Source: Chrysopilus asiliformis (taxonomy: Eukaryota > Arthropoda > Insecta > Diptera > Rhagionidae). Taken from it: a stretch of 64,000 nucleotides of DNA. Shown piece by piece: positions 10,785 through 21,510 of the stretch; the stretch's first letter is position 1, and the number at the start of each line of letters is the position of its first letter. The notes under the pieces are model-generated. The model did no database searches and was not told the origin of the DNA. It was given only the letters and a program-made list of their open reading frames with translations. The stretch is from positions 74,383,085 through 74,447,084 of the forward strand of contig OZ035960.1 in assembly GCA_964034945.1 (NCBI GenBank), in the 5' to 3' direction. The position numbers and the translations under genes were made by a program.

Positions 10785-10862
10785 GTCTGATCAGCGCAGT
10801 GAGTTAGTAGTTGGACTACCATGCGCCAGGCACCGGGTTCAATTCTGATCGGTGACAAAATT
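10785..10862 (+). repeat. tRNA-derived SINE-like copy 2
   Basis: Contains GTGAGTTAGTAGTTGGACTA, a CGCCAGGCACC block and the B-box-like GGTTCAATTC at 10836-10845, then a T-rich tail. It shares this order with 496-556 (reverse) and 10960-11022. It reads as a tRNA-like head but lacks a full cloverleaf. Confidence 0.5.
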
Positions 10863-10959
10863 CTTTTTTTTTTTCTTTTCAATTTTTTTTTGTTGATTTA
10901 TTTACTTTTATTAATATTTTATTACTTAATTTATCTTTAAGTTTACATTTTTACTCCTG

Positions 10960-11022
10960 AATAAGTGTTAGACTACAATGCGCCAGATGTGCGGGTTCGA
11001 TTCCGAGTGTTGACAAAATGTT
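10960..11022 (+). repeat. tRNA-derived SINE-like copy 3
   Basis: Carries 'ctgaataagtgttagactac', 'aatgcgccagatgtgc' and the B-box-like GGTTCGATTC at 10994-11003. It then ends in 'tgacaaaatg' and a T-run. It looks like a tandem neighbour of the copy at 10785. Confidence 0.5.
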
Positions 11023-11439
11023 TTTTTTTAATTTTTTTTTTACCTTAAATTACTTATTTTATTTGTATTATACTTCTTTAGGCGCGTTGGGCGATTTTTG
11101 GATGGGTAAAATCTCATGAGTTCGCGTCACCGACATGCTAATTTAACAGCTTAAGAATGCTGATTCACTTTCATTTGATTTTTTATACAGAAAAAATTGA
11201 TTTTTTTTTTGAAGACAGTACCGAGGAAAATAAAATTAGCGAGGAAATTTCTGAATAGCACAAAACTTTCTTACACAACAAAAATAAACGATTTTTTTTT
11301 GGAAAATTTCATACGGCAAAATAAAATGAGACAGAAAATTTCTGAACAGCGCGTGACTTTGTTATACAACAAAAAATTAAATATCTAGCCATTTTTTGTA
11401 TAAGAATATCATGTGCTGCTCAGGAATTCAAACCTTAAT
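11023..11439. other. AT-rich intron DNA before provirus A
   Basis: T- and A-runs, plus a duplicated 'aaaataaa..gag.aaatttctgaa.agc' block (near 11225 and 11325). No gene or element boundary seen. The provirus target duplication ATAC starts at 11440. Confidence 0.45.
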
Positions 11440-11443
11440 ATAC

Positions 11444-11821
11444 AGTTAAATAATTTTTATTATTATTTTACAAAAAAAATATATTTTAAGTGGACTCTTG
11501 TCCACTGTTGAATAAAACACAATAATAGTTATTAGAAATTTTATTCAGAGCCTAAGGCTGCAGAGTTCTTATTCGTTGTGACACAAATTAGAGACTGATT
11601 TGATTTCCTTATTCTAGATTTCATTATGATTGATAGTTTACAATATAATATTGATATCAGGATGATTTGTCTCATGAATCAGTATTTTTGGGATGGCTCG
11701 ATATATGATTGTTTAGACAGGTGTCTTTGACTCATTTGACTACGTCTTATAATGAATGAGTAACACTGATTCATTAGTCATTTACAGTTATTTGGACTTA
11801 ATGTTAATTTTATACTTAACT
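11444..11821 (-). repeat. Element A 3' LTR
   Basis: 378 bp, same length as its partner at 33803-34180. The one base difference noticed is 'ggctcgata' here against 'ggcttgata' there. An AATAAA-type word on the complementary strand is compatible with a polyadenylation signal. Bounded outside by ATAC and inside by the polypurine tract. Confidence 0.95.
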
Positions 11822-11835
11822 ACTCCCCCCTGAAG
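11822..11835 (-). other. Element A polypurine tract
   Basis: On the minus strand this reads CTTCAGGGGGGAGT directly against the 3' LTR. This is the expected position and composition for the plus-strand DNA primer of reverse transcription. Confidence 0.8.
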
Positions 11836-11855
11836 ACTTTTTGTCCTCAAAAAGT

Positions 11856-13211
11856 TTAATTTTCAATTTTTTGATTTTCTGATAAATGATCTTTTAACTC
11901 AATTTCTACTGATGGTTTTGGGATAAAATTAATGATTTTGCTTTGTTTAATTTTTCTTATCCAAATTACAATTATTATAATTATTATTATCATGATTAAG
12001 TACAATATAATATCATTTGATATGGAATGTGCATTTGTGTGGTTTAGTTTTTGCATTTGCTTTATATTTTCTATATGCAATTTGTCTACGTTTACTCTAA
12101 TATATGCTTCAGTAAGGTTGGTTTGGAAAATGGGGGGTAACGGTTGATAATTTTTGATTTCTTTAGAAATAAACCTTTGGTTATCTACATCTATTGAACA
12201 ATTTTTGAATTGGATTACAAAGCTTCCTTTTAATGTTTTGGTTTGATTTTCACATTCAATTACAAGGTTTCCTTCAAAATTGTCAGCAAATATCAGATTA
12301 TCATTTATTTCTTCAATGAAAGTTTTATTAGGTCCTTATTATTACATATTGTAACATCCTGAAATGTGCTACACTTTTTCTGTATTGCATAATAATGTTC
12401 CTTGTTAACCAAGAATCTATTGTATTTTAAATCAATCTGCTTTTTATTGTTAGTTATAGCCTTTAGAATAAGGTGGTCATATTCTTGCTCTTTTGTCATT
12501 GGAATTGGGATAATATAAAGGATAACGTGTTCTCTAATGGCGACATATGGTGTTGCAAAGTTTAGTGCCTCAGCTTCATTATTGTAGGGTAAGGTTTGTG
12601 TAATTTTGATTATTTGTTCCAACTCTTTTCTGTCTAAAATTTTGGTGTTAATAATTCCCTTTTTTGCCCAATGGATTGAATCTATTATTTGATCAATTTC
12701 ATGTTTCATGATTATTAATTTGTTGAACATGTTTTGCGCTAAGTCTGCGTGAACTATTTCGTTATAGTTTTTCAGTATTCTATTGGAAATGTCGAATATT
12801 CTTTTATTGATTACAATTTGCTGTTTGTTATTTTCGATAAGTTGATTTTGGGTATTTAAAATTGTTTCGAGATCATAAGCGTCAGGGGATCCTGCGATCC
12901 ATTTCCAAGCTGATCCTATCCAGTTAATAGATATTTTGTTTCGATATGGCTTGAGTTCTTGTAGGCTGGTTTCTATACTGTTCTGAAGGTGTCTGATTTG
13001 TGGGATTAAAGGGGAGGAATTATTAATCTTAGAATTAACGATTGAAATGATGGTTTCATGGGCTTGGATATAATCAGTGAGGTTAATGACATGGATTATT
13101 TTGAAATTTCCCTCAGTAATTCGTCCCGGTCCTATTTTGATTGTAGCCAGGGGTGTGTTGGTGTATTCAAATATCTTGACGTTGGCGTTTATCAGCCAGA
13201 TGGTGGTAAAT
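11856..13211 (-). pseudogene. Element A env-like gene (frameshifted)
   Basis: Third gene of the provirus. It encodes a relative of errantivirus envelope/fusion-like glycoproteins. The key motif 'WIGSAWKWIAGSPDA' is visible (complement near 12890-12930), as in the env of 17.6/297-type elements. A long helical region rich in Q/N/I follows it. A C-terminal membrane segment of isoleucines (near 11950-12010) precedes a basic 'WIRKIKQSK' tail. A 'ccctttttt cag' acceptor ends at 13212 just downstream of the integrase stop, consistent with expression from a spliced subgenomic RNA. The frame shifts once near 12330, so the protein is split. No initiator ATG is visible at the 5' end, which would agree with an upstream spliced start. 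The envelope product is therefore predicted to be non-functional. Confidence 0.82.
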
Positions 13212-13244
13212 CTGAAAAAAGGGTTTTATGAAAAGATATAGAAG

Positions 13245-14600
13245 CTAGTCATTTTTAATGTTTATTTTATGGATTCTTTTGCCACTGTATGTTGTCACTG
13301 TGACTCTGTGATTGTCTTTAACTATTTCCTTAATTAATTTTTGTTTTAGTTTCCCTTTCCTTCCGGGAGCCTTTACATAAATAACGTCGCCTGTATTATA
13401 GGTTTTCGGTGTTTTCCGTTTTTTATTTTCGTAATTTAATCGTTGTTGTTGAATTTTCTCAATCAGATGACTCGTCCTTATATTTGCTTGCTCACGGGCA
13501 GCTGCGAGTTCTTCTAGGGTTTTCGATGGTTTCCTACCATAAAATACGGTAGCCGGTGTCTCCTTTATGGTGCTGTGTATTGAATTATTATATCGGTCGG
13601 TTGCGATTATGGCTAATTCAACTATTGGTGTGCTCGTATGTTCTTTCTGCAAACATCGAATTATCTCCTGAATAGTAGAATGTACCCTTTCTACTTGACC
13701 GTTAACTTCACTTCTGGACGATGGTGTTAAATAAATTTTTATTCTTAAATTGTTTAGGAATTCTGTAATTATAGGGGTTGTCAAGGCTTTATCTCTGTCC
13801 ATTACTAACATTTTGGGTGTTGTGTAATAATGTATTAGTTCAAAAATTTTGCTTTTTAAATGTAATGCTGACTTATTCTCAATAGGAAATATTTTGGCAA
13901 ATTTTGAAAATTTGTCTAAGGATGTCAGAAATAGTTGTCCATCTAATTCCATTATGTCAATGTGGACAATTTCTGTTGGATATTGTGGTATAGGGGTAGT
14001 TTGCAGTTCGGTACACGGCAAAAAATCTTGGAGTGAATTCCAATCAAAACTGGATTACGCTGGACCTATATGTAATCCAATGGAAAATTCTAATCCAATA
14101 ATATGGATTGGAAATTTTTATAAATTTATTTTTGGTTTAATTCAGTATTAAAGTCTAAAATTTTGATTAAATGGTAGACATTAATGTTAAAAGTACTTAA
14201 GTTCGATACATAATAAAAAACTTTTCAAATATGACTGCCAAAAAGGCTAAAATATTTTCAAAAATTCGCATGTATTAAATTCCAATCCAAAATATGTATT
14301 AAGATTTCGTCAATATAATTTTTGGATTGAAAAATACTCCAGGATTTTTTGCCGTGTATTTGTGGGATGTCGGTCGTATTTATTTTCCTTGCAAATATTA
14401 CAGTTCTTGATTATTTCCTTGATTTTGGCTCTCATTTGTGGAAAGTAGTATTGTTGTATAATTTTTTCTTTATTCTCATCTATCCCTCGGTGTGCTGTCC
14501 TGTGTTCCTTTAGGACAATTTCTAATAGTTGTTCTTCATCAATGATGTCTGTTACTATTTTTTGTGTGAATCTTATCTTGAGTTTGGTTTTTCCTTATGC
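13245..14600 (-). pseudogene. Element A integrase (interrupted by a MITE)
   Basis: Minus-strand integrase in two parts. The N-terminal zinc-binding domain lies in 14357-14600, with H..H ('EHRTAHRGI') and C..C ('NCNICK') motifs. The catalytic core and C-terminal part lie in 13245-14013. The core shows the D,D,E triad in 'HIDIMELDG', 'MVMDRD'-like 'LVMDRDKALT' and 'SSRSEVNGQVERVHST'. Later come a 'YNTGDVIYVKA' strand and a basic tail 'KLKQKLIKEIV'. A MITE at 14014-14356 sits between 'HPT' and the 'ELQTTPIPQ' stretch. It used a TA target, and removing it would restore the frame. Upstream the frame connects abruptly to RT sequence because RNase H is missing. Confidence 0.88.
14014..14356. mobile_element. 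TA-target MITE in integrase of element A
   Basis: Inverted ends CACGGCAAAAAATCTTGG and CACGGCAAAAAATCCTGG (reverse complement of right), with TA on both sides (14012-14013, 14357-14358). 343 bp, AT-rich, no coding capacity. The TA target and end type suggest a Tc1/mariner-mobilised MITE. It post-dates element A and interrupts its pol frame. Confidence 0.92.
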
Positions 14601-15975
14601 GGGATAATTCGCCACCAGTTAATTTAGTTAAGGGTTTCGCTATTTTGGCGAAATCTTTTATGAATCTTCTATAGTAGGATGCCATTCCCAGGAATGACTT
14701 TAATTCCTTTAAATTTCTAGGTTCTGTTATATTTTCGATTGCTTGAATTTTCTTTGGGTCTGCTTTAATTCCGCTGCTTGATATTATAAATCCTAAAAAT
14801 TCCGTTTCTTGTTTTATAAACTCGGTTTTATCTAGATTTACTTTCAGATTCGCTTTAAGAAGTTTCTGGAGAATTTCTTTTATATCCTTGTAATGTTGTT
14901 CAATGGTTTCACTGAAAACAACTATATCGTCGATATAAACATAGCATATTTTTCCTATACATTCCTTTAAGACGTCGTCGATCATCCTTTGAAATTCGGC
15001 TGGTGCATTTTTTAATCCAAAACTGAGTCGTAAAAACTCATATTTCCCATTCAAAGTGGAAAATGCAGTTTTCTCGATGTCGTCTTCTTTCATTGGGATT
15101 TGATGAAAGCCAGACGTTAAGTCTATGGTCGTGAAGTATTTTGCTTTCCCCAAATTTGCCAATGTGTTTGAAATATCTGGTATAGGATACTTATCTGCGA
15201 TTGTTACTGCGTTAAGTTTCCTATAATCAACGACCATTCTATACTTTTTCTCTCCCGATGAATCCATCTTTTTTGGCACTATCCATATTGGAGAATTGTA
15301 AGGGGATTTAGATGGTCTAATTACATTGTCTTCGAGCAATTTATTAATTTGTTGCTTGACTTCGTTTCTCATACTTAAAGGATATGGATAAAGTTTCGAA
15401 TATATAGGGGAACTTGTGGTTGTTCTTATTTCTGCTTTAACGTTGGTTATTGCAGTTATCTTATCGTTTGGTTTATTGAATACTGGTTTGAATTCGTTAA
15501 TGATTTTTGACAATTCTTTTCTTTGTTCTGCTGTCAAGTGGCTATTTCTGATGTTAAGGTGATTTACATCAGCGGATTGTTTTATTTGCAGGGGTATTTC
15601 GACTCCTGGATATATTTTCATGGAGGATTTTCCTCTATCGATGATCGCCTTGAGTTGCCTCAAAGTATCATCCCCTATGATTCCGTCGAACGATTCTAAT
15701 GAAGGCAGGATATAGAATTTTACGGGAAGGTTGTTTCCGAATTTGGAAAATATTTTTCCTGTAGCTGAGGATTCGATTTTAACTTTTCCTCCTACAGAAT
15801 TAATAAAAAATGGGGTCTCAACTGGTCTGGATAAAGAAACATGCTCTGGCTTTATAAAATTTTTGTTGGCTCCGGTGTCAATAAGCAGTTTTAGTATTTT
15901 CCCGTTTGTTCCGTGATATTCTAGGTAGGGTGTAGCGCTGACCCGGCCTGGCAAAAATTTAGTTCCTGATCATCT
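14601..15975 (-). pseudogene. Element A protease-reverse transcriptase
   Basis: Minus-strand start of pol. Protease is marked by 'LLIDTGANKNFI' near 15865. RT follows with 'YPYPLSMRNEVKQQINKLL', 'RMVVDYRKLNAVT', 'TTIDLTSGFHQIPM', 'SFGLKNAPAEFQRMID' and the catalytic 'CYVYIDDIVVFS' (near 14935). It ends in the thumb motif 'FLGMASYYRRFIKDFAK'. Shortly after 'LTKLTGG' (near 14605) the sequence jumps to integrase N-terminus in another frame. RNase H, normally about 120-170 codons, is deleted. The frame opens just downstream of a stop near 15974, and an overlapping acidic gag tail in another frame suggests gag-pol frameshifting. Upstream sequence is displaced 14 kb by element B. Confidence 0.9.
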
Positions 15976-16004
15976 TCGAAATCTTCACATGCAATCTCGT
16001 ATTC

Positions 16005-18583
16005 TGTAACGAACGCCCTTTCTTCCCCCCCCCCCCTTCCTTTTTTTTCTCTTTATTTTTTTTATATGTATGTCAACCCTTTTATCATCAAAATGAAAAA
16101 AAAAAAAAAATTTTTTTTTCAACCAATACTAAGGTTGCGAGTCCCTGATTTGCTTGCCCAGCAACTGATTAACTGTTTACATCAAAAGATCAACCATTCA
16201 ATTTTGATGACAAAAGCTATTCTGGGATTATTCATTTTCAGATTGATGATAAATGAGTAATACTGACGATCTTGTCCAGCTGGAGATTGATAAAACAAAG
16301 GGCATTTATGAAAAAGAATTTTTTTTCTGATTCACTTCTTGATCAGTATTAAATGAGGATAGTTGGTTTCACCTCGTTTTGTTCGGATAGTTTTTTTTTG
16401 GAGTTAAAAGTTGACTGAAAGGTGTCGAATTTAGTTTTTGGAAAAACCGAAAAAAAGGGAAGGTCCTCGGCGAGGATTCCGCGTGGTCGGAAAATTTCTT
16501 TTTGAAAAAGAAAAAAAAAAACCCAAAAACCACCGTCGATGGTTTTATAATATTTTAAGTTGCTCGTCGATCGCTCAATAATTTTTTTTGTGTTCCAATT
16601 GCTCGGTTTCTCGTGATTCAAAAGAAAAAAAGGGGAAACAAATTCTAATCGGTAGCTATTTGGAGATGGAAAAAAAAAATTGCGAAACTTTTAGAGAATA
16701 ATAATTAAAAGGTGATAATAAAGAAAAAGCCACAAATGCAAAACTGCTATTAATAGTTACAGCACTATAGTTTATTTCCTCAATTATTACCTGAAAAACA
16801 TTATTCATTTTAATAAATAATCAAGTGATAACATATTTCTTAATTAAGTATTAGTAAAAACAAAAAAAAAAAAATCAAATAAAAGGAAAGCAAATCAGAA
16901 AGAAATGAGAAAGTTAAAATCATGAATAAATAAGGATCAAATAAATACTAAGTGTAATAAATAGGTTAAATTTAGATTTAGTTTATCAGTTAAAATAGTA
17001 GAAACACTTTAACAAAATTCTACATAAAAAAGTTCGCAGAAGGCTACGAAAATACATACAAACTGTTTAAAAGTGTTGGCAATAATTTATTTAAAACCAC
17101 TACGACAAAAATCTAAAACAAAACGAGTTTATAATAAACAACACATTAATTTGCGGTAATCTAAGTAAAATATCAAGGACTCGAAAATAAATAGTGTTAA
17201 AAACTTGATTAATTTAGTGTTAAAATCTTGGTGTAAATTAAATAACTGCCGACCAACAAAAAAACAAGAAAAAAACAAAAACGAACAGTTAAAAATTTGA
17301 CTACAAACGAAAAATAATTTCTTTTACATCATTTGTATTATACAAAAACCAAATACAAACGTTCGTCACATCGGCTCCAATAAAATTTAAACAGCAACAG
17401 TTAATCAACAGCACAAATACTTTCAAGCAGACACCCACCTAATTCATCCAACATCAATTACCCTTTTCTTCAATCAACATATTTTATGTAAGTACACAAA
17501 TTTGATATCTAAACGGGGACCAACTACACTTCGTCAATAACACCAACAACGACAAAAGCCTAAGCTTTGAACATAAATTAGCGCTACGTGTATCAAAAAG
17601 AAGGACGAAAACAACCACAAAAATTCTACAAATACTTTGAAACATTTAATTTGCAACACGCAACAATCCTTTAAACTCGTAAAATCCATGCATCACATTC
17701 AACATTCAACAATGATCATGCAACATAAAAACAATTACATATTTCGACGTTCACAAGCACTCACACGTCAATCCGGGACGATCCCGATATGAACAAATAG
17801 AAAGGAGTTAGCAACAAGAAGAATAACATGAATTACTAAACTAACTCTAGCAATTAAGAAATTAGGAATTTCAGGGAATACTAACCCCTTTTAGTATTAT
17901 TTTGTACTTATTTTGTAATTTTCTTCATTTTTTTATATCTTTAAGTTATTTTTCTTAGTTTAGATATCATTGGCCACTATAGGACTTAGAAATCTTTTGT
18001 TCATTTCGATTTTTTTTCTCATTTGTGATTTTTTTATATATACTCCTTTTTTTTGGTTAATATATTTTGTTAAAATTCACGATTATTTTTTTTCTCGTTG
18101 TATTTCAAATGAAACGTTTCAGGCCCGGTGGATTTGGCTCGGTTTTCTTTAATTCGATGATGGGTTAAACTCACTAGTGAGGAGAGAGAGGCGCAATCTG
18201 AGGTTGCAGCGATGAGGCAAGGCGGGTGAGGGAGGACCCCTTCCAGTCCGCGCGAGGGTGACTCCGCCATCCTTCCCCCCCATTAAAGTAGATTTTCTTT
18301 TCTTTTTTTCTCGGACTTTATCCCGTGGCTACCTTGGGAGTGAAGCATCAAGGCTTCTCCTGCCACCCCACCCCAGGCATACCAAAGCGTGTGGTGGACA
18401 AACGATTGAGGACAGGTGAGCAAGGATTCACGACCCTCACCGATGAGCAGCTGTGGCCAGGTATGCCGCTCACTTGTTCCGATCCCCACACCGCCCAGAG
18501 TGTCAGGCCGAGCGAGTCGGTGGCCGCAGGCGAGGCACTTTGGCGGTGCCGATAGAGCACCCCCTGGTTATCACCACATAACA
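16005..18583 (+). repeat. Element B 5' LTR
   Basis: 2579 bp. A C-run and A/T homopolymers mark the start; the middle is A-rich and the last ~500 bp is GC-rich. Compared with the 3' LTR I find one substitution (CTACACTTCG/CTACATTTCG), a 4-bp indel near 16650 and homopolymer length changes. Several open frames occur inside, but all are duplicated in both LTRs and show no protein similarity, so none is called. Confidence 0.95.
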
Positions 18584-18584
18584 A

Positions 18585-18604
18585 TGGCGCCCAACGGGCA
18601 ACGC
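18585..18604 (+). other. Element B primer-binding site (tRNA-Lys)
   Basis: TGGCGCCCAACGGGCAACGC starts two bases after the LTR. Its first 12 bases are complementary to the 3' end of animal tRNA-Lys(CUU) (..CGTTGGGCGCCA as I recall it), so lysine tRNA is the probable primer. Confidence 0.85.
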
Positions 18605-19542
18605 TTAGCTCACCGCTAGCGGAAAACGCCCCAGCAAACAAGAGTCTGTAGTTTGAAAGTGCTTCCGTCTTGTTTGCAACGTCTCTTGAGTCTTCGACTT
18701 CTTCCCCGAACTTTACGTTCAAATGATAGTTTAATTCAGTATTGTATTTTTTTTTGTCTGATAGGTCGAATTCGGTCATCGGCAATGAATACAACAGAGT
18801 ATGGCTTGGCCATCCTGATTGTCTTGTCGATGGGCGAACCCGACTTCACAGAATTCTGACCGAATGAAATATTGGATTACTGCGGTGTGTGGTGTTGCCA
18901 TCCCGACTGCCATATTTCATGAAAGTCAGAACTTCATTTTCTCGAAAGTTCGGGCGGGGTTAGAAGCAATGATCACAGCTGTGAATAGCAAAGGTGTCCG
19001 GACTGTCTTGCTTCTGACTCGGCTTAGTTTTTTTTCCTGTTTGAGACGTCCCGAAGCCAATTTTTTCCCGAAGGGTGGCGGAAGGGCGATCTGAGCGAAT
19101 TAAGTTGTGCTGAGATCGATTCCAGTAGATGAGTCAATTCGCACTTAGGCTCCTGGCACACTTAATTCGGGCGGATCTACCCAGTTTGCAATAAAAGTAA
19201 AGATTCAACAATAGATTCGAAAAAGGATTTAGCCAGACTAACCCAACGGTCTTGTTTTCAAGTTTTACAACGTAAATTTTTTTGACGATAAGAAGCGAAC
19301 TCCCTTGCCTTGCCGAGCTTTCACTGTTGTAGCCGAGGATAGTTTCTCTCTCTCGCATTTAGTATATGAATAAAAGATAAAAGAATAGAAACAAAACAAA
19401 AAAAAAAAAACGAAAATTTCCCTTGAAGTTAAAAAAAGTTTTTTTTACAGTAAGAATTTTATTATATTTTTTAATATTACGGAGCTTAGACCTCATAAAA
19501 CCGGATAGTAATTATTTTGAATTTTACTAAATTTACTACAAA
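18605..19542 (+). other. Element B untranslated leader
   Basis: 938 bases between primer site and gag ATG. Short open frames are present but are not related to known proteins. The end is A/T-rich ('aaaacaaaaaaaaaaaacg') and the gag start context is 'ctacaaaATGgct'. Confidence 0.7.
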
Positions 19543-21510
19543 ATGGCTGAAGGAGGAGCGATACCAAAAGCCTCCAAGTATAATCTGCGCTCTGCCTCAC
19601 GTAGAGGGTACCCGCGAAATCTTGACTCAGCACTGAACCCGGACACGCCACAGTTCGACTTGTCACACTCTCGGCCCCCTATGGAACGACCCCGAGACTT
19701 CCCTGGGCCATTACCCTTCAAACGTAATCCGGTTCTACCTGTAACCCCTGAGTTGTCATTGAGACGATCCGCCATGTTACACTATGCGGCTCAAGCGACT
19801 CCAAGAATTGATTCTTCGCAAGAATTAGGGTTTCGATCTACCTTGCCACCTCCGAATCACGAATCACTACAGGCTCGGTCGATGTATAATCGACCAAACA
19901 CGGAGCTTCCAACCTGTTCCCCCCAGGAATCGCTGGCATGGGACGATGAGCTGGGTTCTCTCAGAGCAGCAATAGGTTTGCCCACTCCGGATGTAGGGCC
20001 TCCCAACCCGGGTTTACCTAACCTTGGCTTACCCAATCCGAGTCTATATAAACCCGGTCTGAGACACCCAGACCCTCCGATTCAGGCCCCCGCGAGCCAG
20101 ATGCGTCCGCCTCCGCAACCAGTCAGACCTCAACGCAACGCCCCTCAGCAAAATCCGAGGACAAGTGCGGACCGAGATGACGCCCAATTAGATACTCTGC
20201 AGCGTGCGGTGGACGAACTTACCAACAACTTGTTCGGACCGCATGGCATCTTAAGACAAGATCCTCGAGTCGTTAGGGTGGATAACGGGGAAGGGAGACA
20301 GAGGGCCAAAAGTCCGGTGTCGGCCTGGGGATTAAAGTTCGATGCCTGCAACTCCGGGATGTCGGTGGAAGATTTCGTATTCCGTTTAGAAACCTTGCAA
20401 AGGCGGAAAAATGTACCTGACAGATACATGGAAGACAACTTCCATCGTTTCCTTGTCGGTAAAGCGGATTCTTGGTTTTGGAGCTTCGAACGAGCCCACC
20501 CGAGGTCAAGCTGGACAGAAATTAAGCGAGCCCTGATCCGTCAATTCTGTCAAACCGAAACTGATCACGAGGTCATTCGATCGGTCATGGACCGTCACCA
20601 AGGACCTAGAGAGACTGTTGATGAGTTTCTTTATAATATCCAGAAACAGTTGAGCCGATTACGAACCCCACTACCGGAACGCGATGTGATAGACATCCTA
20701 CGGCGAAACATCAACCAGACTATAGCACAGATGATCTTCGCTGCACCGATATATGATCTAGATAGTTTTAGGGACGTCTGCCGTAGAGCCGAGCGTCAAC
20801 TTAATCAATTCCATAACCGTACATATAGACCCATGGCTGGCAACACAAGGCAGCTGCATGAGCTCGCGGTAGGACCTCAGACCCCTTCCGCTCTCCTGGG
20901 CCAAGACCAACCACGTCAGGTTGACATGGCCGGAGCCAGTGCATTCCTCGCGGGTGGACCTTACTCCCACCCCGAGCGACGGCCAAACCAGGCCATTGAC
21001 CGTTCTTTCTTCGTGGGTGGACCTTACTCCCACCCCGAGCGACGGCCAAGCCAGGTCACTGACAGTTCTTTCCTCGTGGGTGGACCTTACTCCCACCCCG
21101 AGCGACGGCCAAACCAGGCCACTGACAGTTCTTTCCTCGCGGGTGGACCTTACTCCCACCCCGAGCGACGGCCAAGCCAGGTCACCGGCAATTCCTTCGT
21201 TACTTGGGGGGAGGGCGGCTACTTGGACGGATCTAACGCCCCGTTCCAGGACCCATTAGTACCCGAGGTGCACGAGCTCCAACGAAGTGAGACGAATCAC
21301 CAAAACTGGCGCTGTTGGAACTGTGAGAAGCCCGGCCATGGTTTCTTTGAGTGCCCTGACCCACAAAGAAGGCTTTTTTGCTACACCTGCGGAAGAAAGG
21401 GCGTTGCGAAAGTTAATTGTCCGAAATGCGGTTCGGAAAACCGGACAGTCGACCAGGCAACATCGGGGACCCCTCGGTTGACCAATGCGGCCCCGAACAA
21501 CCGACGTTAA
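19543..21510 (+). CDS. Element B Gag polyprotein
   Basis: 655 codons, intact. The start at 19543 has a good context (ACAAAATGG) and is the first ATG of the frame. The N-terminal ~200 residues are proline-rich and disordered. A capsid-like region spans about residues 240-430 ('MSVEDFVFRLETLQRR', 'WFWSFERAHPRSSWTEIKR', 'ETVDEFLYNIQKQLSRL'). Residues ~466-550 are four tandem 21-residue repeats around 'GGPYSHPERRP'. A zinc knuckle 'CWNCEKPGHGFFEC' (CX2CX4HX4C) follows. A second knuckle is degenerate ('CYTCGRKGVAKVNC', with V in place of H). It would package RNA and build the particle in the cytoplasm. The end overlaps pol by 94 bases in the -1 frame. This is the best-preserved gene of the element. 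Confidence 0.93.
   Translation: MAEGGAIPKASKYNLRSASRRGYPRNLDSALNPDTPQFDLSHSRPPMERPRDFPGPLPFKRNPVLPVTPELSLRRSAMLHYAAQATPRIDSSQELGFRSTLPPPNHESLQARSMYNRPNTELPTCSPQESLAWDDELGSLRAAIGLPTPDVGPPNPGLPNLGLPNPSLYKPGLRHPDPPIQAPASQMRPPPQPVRPQRNAPQQNPRTSADRDDAQLDTLQRAVDELTNNLFGPHGILRQDPRVVRVDNGEGRQRAKSPVSAWGLKFDACNSGMSVEDFVFRLETLQRRKNVPDRYMEDNFHRFLVGKADSWFWSFERAHPRSSWTEIKRALIRQFCQTETDHEVIRSVMDRHQGPRETVDEFLYNIQKQLSRLRTPLPERDVIDILRRNINQTIAQMIFAAPIYDLDSFRDVCRRAERQLNQFHNRTYRPMAGNTRQLHELAVGPQTPSALLGQDQPRQVDMAGASAFLAGGPYSHPERRPNQAIDRSFFVGGPYSHPERRPSQVTDSSFLVGGPYSHPERRPNQATDSSFLAGGPYSHPERRPSQVTGNSFVTWGEGGYLDGSNAPFQDPLVPEVHELQRSETNHQNWRCWNCEKPGHGFFECPDPQRRLFCYTCGRKGVAKVNCPKCGSENRTVDQATSGTPRLTNAAPNNRR
20947..21198 (+). 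repeat. Four tandem 63-bp repeats within gag
   Basis: Four units at 63-bp spacing (GTGGACCTTACTCCCACCCC at about 20955, 21018, 21081 and 21144), each encoding 21 residues. The DNA is nearly identical between units while two alternate residues vary (N/S, V/A). This points to recent unequal exchange or slippage. Confidence 0.9.

Noticed and set aside
16349..16621. 90-codon frame on the minus strand of the LTR, repeated at 27811
   Set aside because: Low-complexity residues, duplicated only because it lies in the LTR, no similarity.
18348..18794. 148-codon minus-strand frame in the element B LTR region
   Set aside because: Crosses the LTR/leader border, is antisense to the element, shows no domain, and most of it recurs in the other LTR.
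20758..21159. Antisense repeat-rich frame in gag
   Set aside because: Complement of the 63-bp gag repeats; no independent support.
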